A stretch of 64,000 nt of DNA from Pyxidicoccus parkwaysis (GCF_017301735.1 NZ_CP071090.1:5694001-5758000); one strand, 5' to 3'; positions 28,470 through 37,154 are shown, numbered from the stretch's first letter. Notes: generated by a model not told the origin, from the sequence alone. Numbers and translations: made by a program.

Positions 28470-29162
28470 TTATTCCTGCACAGTCAGTGAGCCACTGACG
28501 GTGCTGACCTCCACTTCCTGAGTGCCGGCGCCGTAGCTCTTCTCCCTCGAGCCGAGCGCGACGGAACTCCCATTGAAACTTCCTCCGACGGAGCTGAATT
28601 CCACCTTCGCATCCGCCTTGGCCGGCAGCTTCAGCCGGACGTCCCCTGACACCGTGCTCACAGAACTAGTCACGACCTTGCGCGGCGCCAACGCCACATC
28701 TCCGTCAACGCTGCTGACGGAGAGTTTTCGCTCCGAGCCGTTCACTTCCACACGGCCCGTGACGACTGAAATCTCCTGCTCCCCCGACACACCCGCCACC
28801 GACACCGGGGAATTCACGGCCGCCACGTGCAGCTCCGTCCCCCGGGGCACCTTCACGGTGAATCGGAACGCCCCCACCTCGCCGCCCTTACAGGAGTGCC
28901 GCTCCTCCTCGCACTTCCCGCAGCACACCTCCGCCCTCACCACGTCGCCTTCTTGGACGACTTCCACCTCGGATTTGTTCCGGGAAGACTCCGGGCCTTC
29001 CCGAACCACCTCGATTACCACGTTATTCCCGTCTACCGCATCCACCCGCACCGCGCCATCTACATTGCTGATGTGCACCTCGGGAGTGCCATCCGTTTCA
29101 AACTTCCACGACTGAGGTGTTGCAGAAGTAGCAGCCAGGACCGCCAGGAGGGCGAGGTGCAT
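28470..29162 (-). CDS. DUF4097-like beta-strand exported protein
   Basis: 230 aa. A short signal peptide (MHLALLAVLAATSATPQ) is followed by repeated beta motifs (VHISNVDGAVRVDAVDGNNVVIEV, LSVSSVDGDVAL, SSVSTVSGDVRL, VEVSTVSGSLTV) typical of DUF4097/head-GIN proteins, which fold as stacked beta strands. A Cys cluster, CCGKC and HSCKGG, sits in a loop near residue 80 and could be disulphide-bonded or bind metal. A sampled stretch near 28981 is about 60% G+C by my count, lower than neighbouring genes. No catalytic role is known for the family. Confidence 0.72.
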   Translation of the reverse strand: MHLALLAVLAATSATPQSWKFETDGTPEVHISNVDGAVRVDAVDGNNVVIEVVREGPESSRNKSEVEVVQEGDVVRAEVCCGKCEEERHSCKGGEVGAFRFTVKVPRGTELHVAAVNSPVSVAGVSGEQEISVVTGRVEVNGSERKLSVSSVDGDVALAPRKVVTSSVSTVSGDVRLKLPAKADAKVEFSSVGGSFNGSSVALGSREKSYGAGTQEVEVSTVSGSLTVQE

Positions 29163-29271
29163 GGGTAGGGCCTTGGTGTGGGAGTGAGACTTCCCTCCTC
29201 CCTACGTAGGGCCCGCCCATCCATTTCGTCGACGGCGTGCGGAGTATCCACGCCGGTCTGACATGCGCTCT

Positions 29272-30405
29272 TCAGGCCCCGGTGCCTCGGGCCACCCGCT
29301 GGTACAGGGCGTCGTGCAGGCGGATCATCCGCTCCAGCGACAGCTCCCGCGCCACGAAGTCCCGTGCCGCCCGGCCCATGCCTCTTGCCTTCTCCGGATT
29401 CGAGAGGAGCCGACTGAAGGCCTGGGCCAGCCGGGCGGGCTGCTCGGGCGGGACGACGAGGCCGCGCTCACCGTCGAGGACGAGGTCGGTGTTGCCGCCC
29501 ACGCGCGTCACCACCATGGGCAGCCCGGAGGCCATGCCCTCCATGACGGCGTTGGACATGCCCTCCGCGTTGGAGCACAGCACGCCGAAGGTGGCGCGCG
29601 TGTAGATGGCGGGCACGTCCGTGCGGTGGCGGAGGAAGTGGACGGTGTCGCTGACGCCCAGCTCCGCGGCCAGCTTCTCCAGCTCCGGCCTGCGCGGGCC
29701 GTCACCCACGAGGTACGCGTGCAGCGTGGTGCCGCCGTGGCGGAGCATGGCCAGCGCGAGGAGCAGGTCCTCCTGCCGCTTCACCGGGTGGTTCATGTTG
29801 GCCACGTGCACCACCACCGGCGCTCCGCCCGTGTCCGGCAGCGGCCCCTTGAGGCCCTCGCGCACGCGGGCGTCGAAGCGCCGCAAGTCGAGGCCGTTGT
29901 GGATGACGGAGACGCGCGAGGCGGGCAGGCCCTCCTCGGACACCAGCAGGTTGCGGATGGCCTGCGCGTTGGCGATGACGTGGTCCGCCATCCGCGTGAG
30001 CCGCGCGTGCACCGCGCGCCGCGCCCGGCCCTGCCAGTGGGACAGGTCCAGCCGGCCGACGATGACCTTCACTCCCGCCAGCTTCGCGGCCGGCACGGCG
30101 ATGAGCGTGGAGTAGAAGTCGTGCACGTGCACCAGCTCCGCGCGCTGGGCCTTCAGCCACTGCGCCATCCGGTACACCTGGTACACGGTGTTGGGCTGCG
30201 CCACCGAGCCCTTGAGCGGAAACGCCACGGGCGAATGCCCCAGCTTCCAGAGCGAGCCCATCAAGGGCCCCGCGTCCTCCAGCACGGAGACCTGGAGCTG
30301 GTAGCTGGAGGGCAGCCCCCGCAGCAGCTCCAACACCTGAACCTCCGTCCCTCCAATGTGGAATGAACGGGTGAACTGCACCAGACGGAGGGGCTCCTGC
30401 CCCAT
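29272..30405 (-). CDS. GT4-family glycosyltransferase
   Basis: 377 aa, GT-B fold retaining glycosyltransferase. The N-terminal donor/acceptor domain starts RLVQFTRSFHIGGTEVQVLELLRG. The C-terminal nucleotide-sugar domain includes VIHNGLDLRRF, VVVHVANMNHPVKRQED and the E-x7-E signature SNAEGMSNAVMEGMASGLP. I start at the ATG at 30405, which has GAGGAGG at 5-nt spacing; an ATG at 30426 overlaps the upstream stop and lacks such a site. It is coupled to the O-antigen ligase-like gene, which suggests a shared role in surface polysaccharide synthesis. Confidence 0.92.
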   Translation of the reverse strand: MGQEPLRLVQFTRSFHIGGTEVQVLELLRGLPSSYQLQVSVLEDAGPLMGSLWKLGHSPVAFPLKGSVAQPNTVYQVYRMAQWLKAQRAELVHVHDFYSTLIAVPAAKLAGVKVIVGRLDLSHWQGRARRAVHARLTRMADHVIANAQAIRNLLVSEEGLPASRVSVIHNGLDLRRFDARVREGLKGPLPDTGGAPVVVHVANMNHPVKRQEDLLLALAMLRHGGTTLHAYLVGDGPRRPELEKLAAELGVSDTVHFLRHRTDVPAIYTRATFGVLCSNAEGMSNAVMEGMASGLPMVVTRVGGNTDLVLDGERGLVVPPEQPARLAQAFSRLLSNPEKARGMGRAARDFVARELSLERMIRLHDALYQRVARGTGA

Positions 30406-30415
30406 CCGCGCCTCC

Positions 30416-31702
30416 TCACGCCGCATGTCCGGACCCCTCCCACGTCGCCGCCACCGACCCGCTGGGAGCCGGAACCTTCACCACCGCCACCGAGGACGCC
30501 TCCGCCGCGCGGGCAATCCGCTGCGCCGCCGCCGCCAGCCCGAAGAGGACGTAGCAGTGCGCGGACAGGATGTAGCCGGAGAACAAGTCACACACGAGGT
30601 AGCCGACCATGGACGCGGAGAGCGCCCGCGCCAGCCAGCCCATCTCCGTGTCCCTCGACGCCGCGAAGGCGCCGCCCGCGGCCCCTCCCGCGAAGACGAG
30701 GAAGAAGCCCAGGCCCACCCAGCCCAGCTCTCCAATCACGTCCAGGAAGATGTTGTGCGCCACGTAGGCCCGGCGCGCCTCGGGCGGCGCGTACATGGGC
30801 CACGCGTAGCGGAAGCTGCCCAGGCCCACGCCCAACAGCGGCTTGTCCAGGCTGATGCGGCTGGCCACCTGCCACGCGTACACGCGGCCCATGGCGGACG
30901 CATCCTCGTGGAACGTGGCCACCGTCTCGTTGCGCTCCCAGAAGCTCTTGGGCGCGAAGACGAGCAGGCCCACCACGAAGATGGAGCCCACCACCAGCGC
31001 CTGCATGCGGCGCTTCTCGCGCACCGCCCACAGCGCCATGGCCAGCGACAGGCCGATGAAGCCACCACGCGAGTGGGAGAAGACAATCGCCGTCACCGCC
31101 AGCCCCGCCGCCGCGAGGCACGCCAGCCGCCACACCCACGGGCTGTCCTTGCGCGCGAGGAAGGCCACGGCCAGCGGCACCACGAGGCCCAGGTTCATGG
31201 CCATGTGGTTCGGGTCCGCGTAGACGCCCACCCAGCGCGCGCGGAAGCCCTCCACCAGGTCCTCGCCCACGAGGTACCAGTTGATGACGCCGATGGAGGT
31301 CACCACCGACGCCAGCACCATGGCCCCGCACATCACCGCGAGCCGCTTCGGGCTGGTGATGACGTTGACGATGGTGAGGTAGATGGCCGTGAGCTTCAAA
31401 AGCTCGATGGCCGTCGCCTGCGTCACCTCCGGATTCAGCGACCAGGACAGCGACGCCACCGCCAGCGTGGAGAAGCCGATGAGCGCCATCCCCCGCGAGC
31501 CGTCCACGTAGAGCGGCTCCGCCTTGCCCAGCCGGCGCATGGCCATCAACCCTGCCGCCAGCCCCGACGTCACCAGGGCCAGCCGCAGCTCCGCCAGCGC
31601 GGGAATCCACTCACCCGGCGCCGCATACATCACCGCCGCGAACGCGGTCAGCGAATAGAAAGCCCACAAGTCACGGCGCTGCCCCTGCTCGCCCGGCACC
31701 AT
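30416..31702 (-). CDS. O-antigen ligase/polymerase-like membrane protein
   Basis: 428 aa, about 10-12 membrane helices. The Wzy_C/O-antigen ligase family is indicated by the large periplasmic loop region with GVGLGSFRYAWP and the signature AHNIFLDVIGELGWVG, with the preceding SHSRGGFIGL. It would polymerise or ligate an undecaprenyl-linked glycan in the inner membrane. GGAGGTGGAGGGA lies just before the ATG at 31702. The GT4 gene follows by an 11-nt gap or overlap depending on the start. A candidate sigma-54-type promoter and an unusual G-tract lie upstream. Confidence 0.88.
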   Translation of the reverse strand: MVPGEQGQRRDLWAFYSLTAFAAVMYAAPGEWIPALAELRLALVTSGLAAGLMAMRRLGKAEPLYVDGSRGMALIGFSTLAVASLSWSLNPEVTQATAIELLKLTAIYLTIVNVITSPKRLAVMCGAMVLASVVTSIGVINWYLVGEDLVEGFRARWVGVYADPNHMAMNLGLVVPLAVAFLARKDSPWVWRLACLAAAGLAVTAIVFSHSRGGFIGLSLAMALWAVREKRRMQALVVGSIFVVGLLVFAPKSFWERNETVATFHEDASAMGRVYAWQVASRISLDKPLLGVGLGSFRYAWPMYAPPEARRAYVAHNIFLDVIGELGWVGLGFFLVFAGGAAGGAFAASRDTEMGWLARALSASMVGYLVCDLFSGYILSAHCYVLFGLAAAAQRIARAAEASSVAVVKVPAPSGSVAATWEGSGHAA

Positions 31703-31753
31703 TCCCTCCACCTCCCGGCAGTTGCCCCGCGCACAATCACGCGTGCCCTGTCT

Positions 31754-31772
31754 GAAGCAGAGGACATGCCAA
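31754..31772 (-). promoter_or_regulatory. Candidate sigma-54 (-24/-12) promoter
   Basis: On the minus strand this reads CTTGGCATGTCCTCTGCTT. It has GG and GC at exactly 10-nt spacing and matches TGGCAYG-N4-YTGCW except for one changed base at the -24 element. It is about 52 nt upstream of the O-antigen ligase-like start. Sigma-54 promoters are frequent in myxobacteria; this one is unconfirmed. Confidence 0.35.
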
Positions 31773-31810
31773 GCAGCCCTCGCGGGCAAACGCCTGGATC
31801 TACTCAGGAG

Positions 31811-31864
31811 CCCCCCTCCCCCCCGCCCCCTCCCCCTCCCTCCCCGCCCCCCTCCCCCCCTTCC
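31811..31864 (-). repeat. C/G tract with eight G-runs (G-quadruplex candidate)
   Basis: A 54-nt stretch that is 45 C on the plus strand, with runs of 6,7,5,5,3,4,6 and 7 C separated by single T or G. On the minus strand, which is the transcribed sense of both flanking genes, this makes eight G-runs with one-base loops. It starts 12 nt after the stop of the DUF6178 gene and is 109 nt upstream of the O-antigen ligase-like start. Confidence 0.9.
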
Positions 31865-31876
31865 AGGCTGAAAAAC

Positions 31877-33550
31877 CTACGGGACGGGGCTGCTCTCCAT
31901 GGGAAGAACTGCAGTGGCGATGGGATCCAGCCGTCCCTCCTGGAGCCACGCCGCGCCCAGTTCATCCAGCAGGCGGTCGAGCATCAACCCCACCAGCCGG
32001 CGCAGCTCCTCGCGCGCCTCCGGAGGGACAGCGGGCTCCAGACCGGCAATGGCGCGCTCGGCGGCGGAAGCGCGCAGGCGCGGCTCCTCCGGAGTGCCCT
32101 CGAAGAGGCGCTGGCCCAATTCCACCGTGCGCCCCAGCGGCACGGGCCGCGCGTCCGCCCGTTCCTCCAGCACCGCCATGGCCACCACCGCGGCCAGCAG
32201 GCGCTCCACGCCCAGCGTCTCCAGCGCCACGCCGAAGCGGGCCACCGCCGTGTGCGAGGCTTCAGCGGAGCCGCCCAGCACGCCGCGAAGCACTGCCACC
32301 TGTGCCTCCGCGCGGGCCAGCAGCGCCTCGCTGGCGGCCACCTCGCGCAGGGAGCGGAAGGGCACCGCCTCCGCGCCCTCCACCCGCAGCGCGCGGCGCG
32401 GCCGCTTGCGCCTCAGCGCCTCGATGGCCGCGGCCTCCTCGGGCAGCACCATCAGCACGCCCTCCAGCATGGCACCCGGCGCCTTCACCAGCCGGTCCGC
32501 GCGGAACTTGAGCTGGAGCGTCAGCGAGAAGCCCACCTGGAAGACGCGGCGCAGCGGCGTGTCGCGCAGCACGTCCGTGGCGCGCGCCGGGTCCGCCCCC
32601 GTCAGGTGCTCCAGTCCCAGCGAGAGGTAGTCGTGGACCACTTCTCCCGTGCGGCGCACGGCGTCCAAATCCCCCGGGTCCGCCAGCTCCGCCACCAGCG
32701 CCGCGTTGGCCACGTCGCGCAGCTCGTCCTCGGCGTTCACCCGCTCCAGCATCGTCAGCCCGCGGAAGGCCGCGTCCATGTAGTCCACGCGCCCGCCGGT
32801 GGTCGCCAGCGCGGAGCCCGGCGCCTTCGCCACGTCCACCGGCGGCCCCACGTCCACGCGGCTGAAGAGGGACACCGCGTCCTCCAGCGTGGGGAAGCCC
32901 ATGTCCAGCAGGCGCGCGCGGCGGAACTGGAAGGCCGTCTCCTCCATCTCGCTGGGAATCTCCCAGCGCACCGCCTCCAGGAGGCGCACCGCCTCGAAGG
33001 GGTTCTCCGCGATGAGGTCGTTGAGGAGCGAGCGCACGGCGGACATCTCCACGCCCTCGGCCTTGATTTCGACGAGGTAGCGCCCCTCGGGCGTCTCCAT
33101 CGTCACGCCCGGAGGGTTGACGTCCGGGTTCTCCTCCAGGTCGTGCACGACGGTGAACTCGCGCAGGAGGTACTCCAGCACCTCCAGGTCCACCGCGTGC
33201 AGCTTGCGGAGGAACTCCTCGGTGTCATCCACCCCGCCTCGCGCGGCGCGCAGCCAGGTGAGCACCTGATGCGGCTCCACCTTGTCGCGGTGCCAGCCGC
33301 CCAGGTCCACGAAGGCGCGGAACTGGCCGGGCGACGCGAGCTGCACCAGCTCCGTCGCGTCCGCCAGCCCCACTTCCTGGATGGTGACGTAGAGGTCCTC
33401 CGGCGGCAGCGAGCGCACCACCGCTCGCGCATCCGGCGCCTCCAGGAGGGCGTCCACGCGCTGCCGCGGGGCCAGCCCCATCAACCGCTGACGCAGCTCG
33501 CGCGGGGCGAGCTGTGCGTCCTTGCCATTTCCCTTGCCGTTCTCTGACAC
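31877..33550 (-). CDS. DUF6178 family protein
   Basis: 557 aa. It is recognised by the DUF6178-type N-terminal layout: APRQRVDALLEAPDARAVVRSLPPEDLYVTIQEVGLADATELVQLASP, then the DLGGWHRDKV segment. The protein is predominantly helical, soluble and has no signal peptide. No catalytic motif is visible and the function of the family is unknown. The start at the GTG at 33550 (VSENGKGNG) is my choice; the frame is open to 33598. It lies 57 nt after engB and may be part of the same minus-strand transcript. A G-rich tract follows its stop codon. Confidence 0.7.
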   Translation of the reverse strand: MSENGKGNGKDAQLAPRELRQRLMGLAPRQRVDALLEAPDARAVVRSLPPEDLYVTIQEVGLADATELVQLASPGQFRAFVDLGGWHRDKVEPHQVLTWLRAARGGVDDTEEFLRKLHAVDLEVLEYLLREFTVVHDLEENPDVNPPGVTMETPEGRYLVEIKAEGVEMSAVRSLLNDLIAENPFEAVRLLEAVRWEIPSEMEETAFQFRRARLLDMGFPTLEDAVSLFSRVDVGPPVDVAKAPGSALATTGGRVDYMDAAFRGLTMLERVNAEDELRDVANAALVAELADPGDLDAVRRTGEVVHDYLSLGLEHLTGADPARATDVLRDTPLRRVFQVGFSLTLQLKFRADRLVKAPGAMLEGVLMVLPEEAAAIEALRRKRPRRALRVEGAEAVPFRSLREVAASEALLARAEAQVAVLRGVLGGSAEASHTAVARFGVALETLGVERLLAAVVAMAVLEERADARPVPLGRTVELGQRLFEGTPEEPRLRASAAERAIAGLEPAVPPEAREELRRLVGLMLDRLLDELGAAWLQEGRLDPIATAVLPMESSPVP

Positions 33551-33607
33551 GGCGGCGTGCCTACCACAGCGCCTCGCGCGCAGGGAGGACAACGCCACCC
33601 GGGGACT

Positions 33608-34231
33608 TCAGTCCTGAACGCGGGTGGCCTTGCCGAAGGTGCCCAGCAGTGCGTTCCAGACCTCGTCCACGCCCAGCTTCTCCGTGGCGGAGAACGGAAG
33701 GATGAGCTCCAGCGGCAAGTCCATGGCCTTGGAGAGCGCCACCATGCGCGGCTTGCGCTGGGCCTTGCTGAGCCGGTCCACCTTGGTCGCCACCACGAGG
33801 ATGCGGCGGTTGTGCGCCTGGAGATAGTCCAGCGTGGCCAGGTCATCCGGGGTGGGCCCCACCTCCGCGTCGATGATGCTGACCACCGCCTCCAGGCGGT
33901 GCCGCTTCTCGAGGTAGGTGGTGATCATCGTCTCCCACTGGGCCTTGTCCGCCTTGCTGGCCTTGGCGAAGCCGTAGCCGGGCAGGTCGCACAGGCGCAC
34001 CTGGTGGTGCACACCCTTCCGCTCCAGGTCCACGTCGAAGAAGTTGAGCGTGCGGGTGCGGCCAGGTGTGTTCGACACGCGCACCAGCTTCTTGCGGCCG
34101 GTGAGCGCGTTGATCATCGAGGACTTGCCCACGTTGGAGCGGCCGACGAAGGCCACCTCCGCGGTGTGCCCTGGCGGGTAGCCCTTGGGCTCCACGGCGG
34201 TGGTGACGAAGCGGGCGTCGAGGACCTTCAT
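33608..34231 (-). CDS. engB: Ribosome biogenesis GTPase EngB/YsxC
   Basis: 207 aa. A TrmE-Era-EngA-YihA class GTPase with G1 GRSNVGKSS, G2 NTPGRTRTLNFF, G3 DLPGYGFAKAS, G4 TKVDRLSKAQ and G5 SATEKLG. It is essential in many bacteria for late assembly of the 50S subunit. Length and order fit the family. The start is the ATG at 34231; the tetraheme cytochrome gene ends 7 nt before it, so the two are probably co-transcribed even though their functions look unrelated. Confidence 0.95.
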   Translation of the reverse strand: MKVLDARFVTTAVEPKGYPPGHTAEVAFVGRSNVGKSSMINALTGRKKLVRVSNTPGRTRTLNFFDVDLERKGVHHQVRLCDLPGYGFAKASKADKAQWETMITTYLEKRHRLEAVVSIIDAEVGPTPDDLATLDYLQAHNRRILVVATKVDRLSKAQRKPRMVALSKAMDLPLELILPFSATEKLGVDEVWNALLGTFGKATRVQD

Positions 34232-34238
34232 TACTCGG

Positions 34239-34757
34239 CTATTTCTTGGCGCTGGCCGGCGCGGGCGCCGTGGAGGTGGTGTGGGGCGACGCGTCGGTAC
34301 GGCCGGAGCGGCGGGCGCGCTCGGCGGACCAGTGGTCGATGGCCTTGAGCGACTCCTTGAAGTCGAACGGCCGGAGGGAGGGCGAGGAGGCGTCGTGGCA
34401 GGAGCGGCACTGCTTCTCCGACGGGTCCACCAACCCCACCAGGCGAGCCAGCTCCGAGTCCTTCATCACGTACTCGGGCGAGTAGTACTGGCCGCCGCCG
34501 TGGCACGTCTCACAGGTGACGCTGGCGGTGGCCTGGGAGCCCTGGTCCGGCGAGTGGCAGGACAGGCAGCGTCCGTCCTTGCGCTGCTGCTCGGAGAGGG
34601 AGTTCTCGGCACGGGCGTGCTTGGACTGCATCCACGCGTCGTAGGCCTCGGGGTGGCAGCCCTTGCAGCTATCCGGTCCGACGAAGTCGGCGGCGGCGGC
34701 CGCGCCACCGAGGGCCAGCACGAGCAGGAGCAACATCCTGGAGCCAGGAACAGGCAT
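34239..34757 (-). CDS. Exported tetraheme cytochrome c
   Basis: 172 aa. A signal peptide (MLLLLVLALGGAAAA) is followed by four CxxCH heme-binding motifs: CKGCH, CLSCH, CETCH and CRSCH. Two more His (near SKHARAE and DHWSAERARR) could be distal ligands. This resembles the multiheme c554/c3-like cytochromes that carry electrons in the periplasm, possibly tied to respiration. The start at 34757 is supported by a -10-like box 7 nt upstream; an ATG at 34736 also begins the hydrophobic core. The gene is directly upstream of engB. Confidence 0.85.
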   Translation of the reverse strand: MPVPGSRMLLLLVLALGGAAAAADFVGPDSCKGCHPEAYDAWMQSKHARAENSLSEQQRKDGRCLSCHSPDQGSQATASVTCETCHGGGQYYSPEYVMKDSELARLVGLVDPSEKQCRSCHDASSPSLRPFDFKESLKAIDHWSAERARRSGRTDASPHTTSTAPAPASAKK

Positions 34758-34764
34758 GCAGGTC

Positions 34765-34793
34765 CGACTAGCAGACCCCCCCGGACGGGGCAA
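34765..34793 (-). promoter_or_regulatory. Candidate promoter of the cytochrome-engB unit
   Basis: On the minus strand TTGCCC (34788-34793) and TAGTCG (34765-34770) are spaced 17 nt apart. The -10 box ends 7 nt before the ATG at 34757, so a leaderless transcript is possible. Confidence 0.35.
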
Positions 34794-34888
34794 GGCGTCT
34801 CGTGATTGAATGCCGGACAGCTTCGTCCGTTGAAAACACTGTGGATTTCTTGAGCCCCGCCTGCCCGATCCGTTAGGGAGGAATCGTG

Positions 34889-35356
34889 ATGAGGACCCTG
34901 ACTCTGCTCGCCGTGCTCGCCTTCGCTGTCCCCGCCGCCGCCAAGCCATGGCAGGGCATCGAGCCCGGCGTGTCCAAGCGCGAGGAAATCGTCAAGAAGT
35001 TCGGCGAGCCCTCTCGCACCGTCACCCAGGACGGGAAGGAGATCATCGCCTACCTGGGCAAGGAGGCCATCAAGGGCACCACCCAGGCCCAGTTCAAGGT
35101 CGACCCGGGCACGCAGCTCGTGGAGCGCATCGACGTGTTCCCCGGGCCCGTCATCGACAAGGACACCATCGAGAACAGCTACGGCCCGGCCTGCCCCTCC
35201 GGCCCGGCGCCCGCCAACCCGTGCTACCTGCGCAAGCTGACCGACGACTTCCGCACCTACTTCCTCTACCCGAAGCTGGGTCTGGCCATCTTCTTCAACG
35301 AGGACAACAAGACGGTGCAGTCGTTCACCTTCACCACGCAGAAGGCCGCGAAGTAG
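34889..35356 (+). CDS. Small exported protein
   Basis: 155 aa. A signal peptide (MMRTLTLLAVLAFAVPAAAK or the one-residue-shorter form) is followed by a domain beginning WQGIEPGVSKREEIVKKFGEPSR. That pattern resembles SmpA/OmlA-like or BLIP-like folds, in which a G-x-T-x2-EV-x4-G helix is common. A Cys pair, ACPSGPAPANPC, may form a disulphide. GGAGG is 8 nt before the ATG. It lies 6 nt upstream of coaE and could be co-transcribed with it. No function is assigned. Confidence 0.65.
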   Translation: MRTLTLLAVLAFAVPAAAKPWQGIEPGVSKREEIVKKFGEPSRTVTQDGKEIIAYLGKEAIKGTTQAQFKVDPGTQLVERIDVFPGPVIDKDTIENSYGPACPSGPAPANPCYLRKLTDDFRTYFLYPKLGLAIFFNEDNKTVQSFTFTTQKAAK

Positions 35357-35362
35357 GCGCCC

Positions 35363-35959
35363 GTGCACGTCTTCGGACTGACGGGCGGCATCGCCTCCGG
35401 CAAGAGCACCGTCACGCGGATGCTGCGCGAGCTGGGCGCGGAGGTGCTGGACGCGGACGTGCTCGCCCGCGAGGTGGTGGAGCCCGGCACCCCGGGCCTC
35501 GCTGACGTGGCCGCCCGCTTCCCCGGCGTGGTGGGCCCGGACGGCCGGCTGGACCGGGTGAAGCTGGGCGCGCGCGTCTTCTCGGACGCCCATGAGCGCG
35601 CCGCCCTCAACGCCATCATCCACCCCCGGGTGCGCGAGGCCTTCCTGGAGAAGGTCCAGGCGCTGGAGGCTCGGGGTGTGGCCCGTGTCATCTACGACGT
35701 GCCGCTCCTCATCGAAGCGGGCATGCACGAATGGATGGAGGGGGTGGCGGTGGTGTGGGTGCCCCGGGACGTGCAGAAGGCGCGGCTGATGTCGCGGGAC
35801 GGGTTGGACGCGGCGGCGGCGGAGGCCCGGCTGGCGGCCCAGCTTCCCCTGGACTCGAAGCGGCAGCACGCCACGTGGGTCATCGACAACAGTGGTGAAT
35901 TGGCGTCCACCCGGGCCCAGGTGGAGTCCGTCTGGAGGGCCATGCTCGCGCGAGGCTGA
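35363..35959 (+). CDS. coaE: Dephospho-CoA kinase
   Basis: 198 aa. The last step of coenzyme A synthesis, phosphorylating the ribose 3'-OH of dephospho-CoA. The P-loop is TGGIASGKST. DADVLAREVVEPG and HPRVREAF follow, then YDVPLLIEAGMHEWM, with the family DVPLL motif. It starts with GTG at 35363, which opens directly with HVFGLTGG. The length fits the family. It follows the small exported-protein gene by 6 nt. Confidence 0.95.
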   Translation: MHVFGLTGGIASGKSTVTRMLRELGAEVLDADVLAREVVEPGTPGLADVAARFPGVVGPDGRLDRVKLGARVFSDAHERAALNAIIHPRVREAFLEKVQALEARGVARVIYDVPLLIEAGMHEWMEGVAVVWVPRDVQKARLMSRDGLDAAAAEARLAAQLPLDSKRQHATWVIDNSGELASTRAQVESVWRAMLARG

Positions 35960-35982
35960 CGGGCGGGTATGCTGCGCGCCGC

Positions 35983-37152
35983 ATGAGCGAGACGCGCAAG
36001 AAGAGCGGCGGTGCCGGGACGTATTTCATCACCGGCTACCCCGGGTTCATCGGCAAGCGGCTGGTGGAGCACATCGCGCGGGAGGACCCGAAGGGGCACA
36101 TCTACGCGCTGGTGCAGCCCAAGCACCTCAAGGACGCGCAGCGGCATGCGGCCAAGGTGAAGGGTGCCCCGGTGGAGTTGCTCACCGGCGACGTGGTGGA
36201 CATGCACCTGGGCCTGTCGGGCGAGGAGTACCAGCGCCTGTGCGAGCGGGTGACGGACATCTTCCACCTCGCGGCGGTGGCGCAGTTGGGCGTACCCAAG
36301 GACACCGCGTGGCGCGTCAACGTGGACGGCACGCGCAACATGCTGGAGCTGGCGCGGGACTGCGCGCACCTGTCGCGCTTCAACCACTTCTCCACCTGCT
36401 ACGTGTCGGGTGACAGGGTGGGCGTCATCGCCGAGGACGAGCTGGACCGCGGCCAGGGCTTCCGCAACCCGTACGAGGAGACGAAGTTCCAGGCCGAGCG
36501 GCTGGTGCAGCGCGCCGGAGCCAACCTCCCCGTCACCATCTTCCGTCCGTCGAGCGTGGTGGGTGACTCGCGCACGGGGGAAATCGACAAGTTCGAGGGG
36601 CCCTACTACCTGGGCATCCTGCTGGTGACGTCGCCGCTGGTGGTGCCGCTGCCGCTGCCGGGCAACGGCGTGGCGCCGCTCAACGTGGTGCCGGTGGACT
36701 TCGTGGTGGACGCGGTGCTGCGGCTGTCCAAGGACCCGCGCGCCGTGGGGCGCACCTTCCACCTGGTGGACCCGAACCCGATGAGCGCGCGCCGCGTGTA
36801 CGAGCTCATTGCCGAGAAGGCGAACAAGAAGCTGCCGCGCTTCAACCTCTCCGCGCGCGCGGCGGATGTGATGCTGCGACTGCCCGTGCTGGAGAAGCTG
36901 GCCCGGCCCCAGCGCGCGGCCATCAGCTACGTGAATCACCTGGCCATCTACAACTGCCACAACACGCTGGAGCTGCTGGACGGCACGGGCGTGCGGTGCC
37001 CTCCCCTCTCGGCGTACCTGGACCAGCTCGTGACGTACGTGCGCGAGCAGTACCGCAAGCGCCGCGAGGACTCGCACGTGGACGACCCGCTGGACCAGGG
37101 CACCGCACCCGAGCGTGAAGAAACCGAGGCCCACTCCCGTCAGGAGCGCTGA
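35983..37152 (+). CDS. Extended short-chain dehydrogenase/reductase
   Basis: 389 aa. The Rossmann nucleotide site TGYPGFIGKR (GxxGxxG) is near the N-terminus, with the LLTGDV acidic-pair region, the catalytic Ser/Thr region HFSTCYVSG and the YEETK motif (Tyr-x3-Lys). It resembles NAD-dependent epimerase and fatty acyl/thioester reductase-type proteins rather than classical SDRs. The substrate is unknown; the following HadB/HadA-like genes make a lipid substrate plausible (inference). The C-terminal 40 residues are charged. TATGCT lies 9 nt before the ATG and there is no Shine-Dalgarno. Confidence 0.85.
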   Translation: MSETRKKSGGAGTYFITGYPGFIGKRLVEHIAREDPKGHIYALVQPKHLKDAQRHAAKVKGAPVELLTGDVVDMHLGLSGEEYQRLCERVTDIFHLAAVAQLGVPKDTAWRVNVDGTRNMLELARDCAHLSRFNHFSTCYVSGDRVGVIAEDELDRGQGFRNPYEETKFQAERLVQRAGANLPVTIFRPSSVVGDSRTGEIDKFEGPYYLGILLVTSPLVVPLPLPGNGVAPLNVVPVDFVVDAVLRLSKDPRAVGRTFHLVDPNPMSARRVYELIAEKANKKLPRFNLSARAADVMLRLPVLEKLARPQRAAISYVNHLAIYNCHNTLELLDGTGVRCPPLSAYLDQLVTYVREQYRKRREDSHVDDPLDQGTAPEREETEAHSRQER

Positions 37153-37154
37153 GC

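Noticed and set aside
30356..33547. 1063-aa plus-strand open frame across two or three minus-strand genes
   Set aside because: It is Arg/His/Gln-rich and spans three real genes and the intergenic C-tract. No ribosome site or domain supports it.
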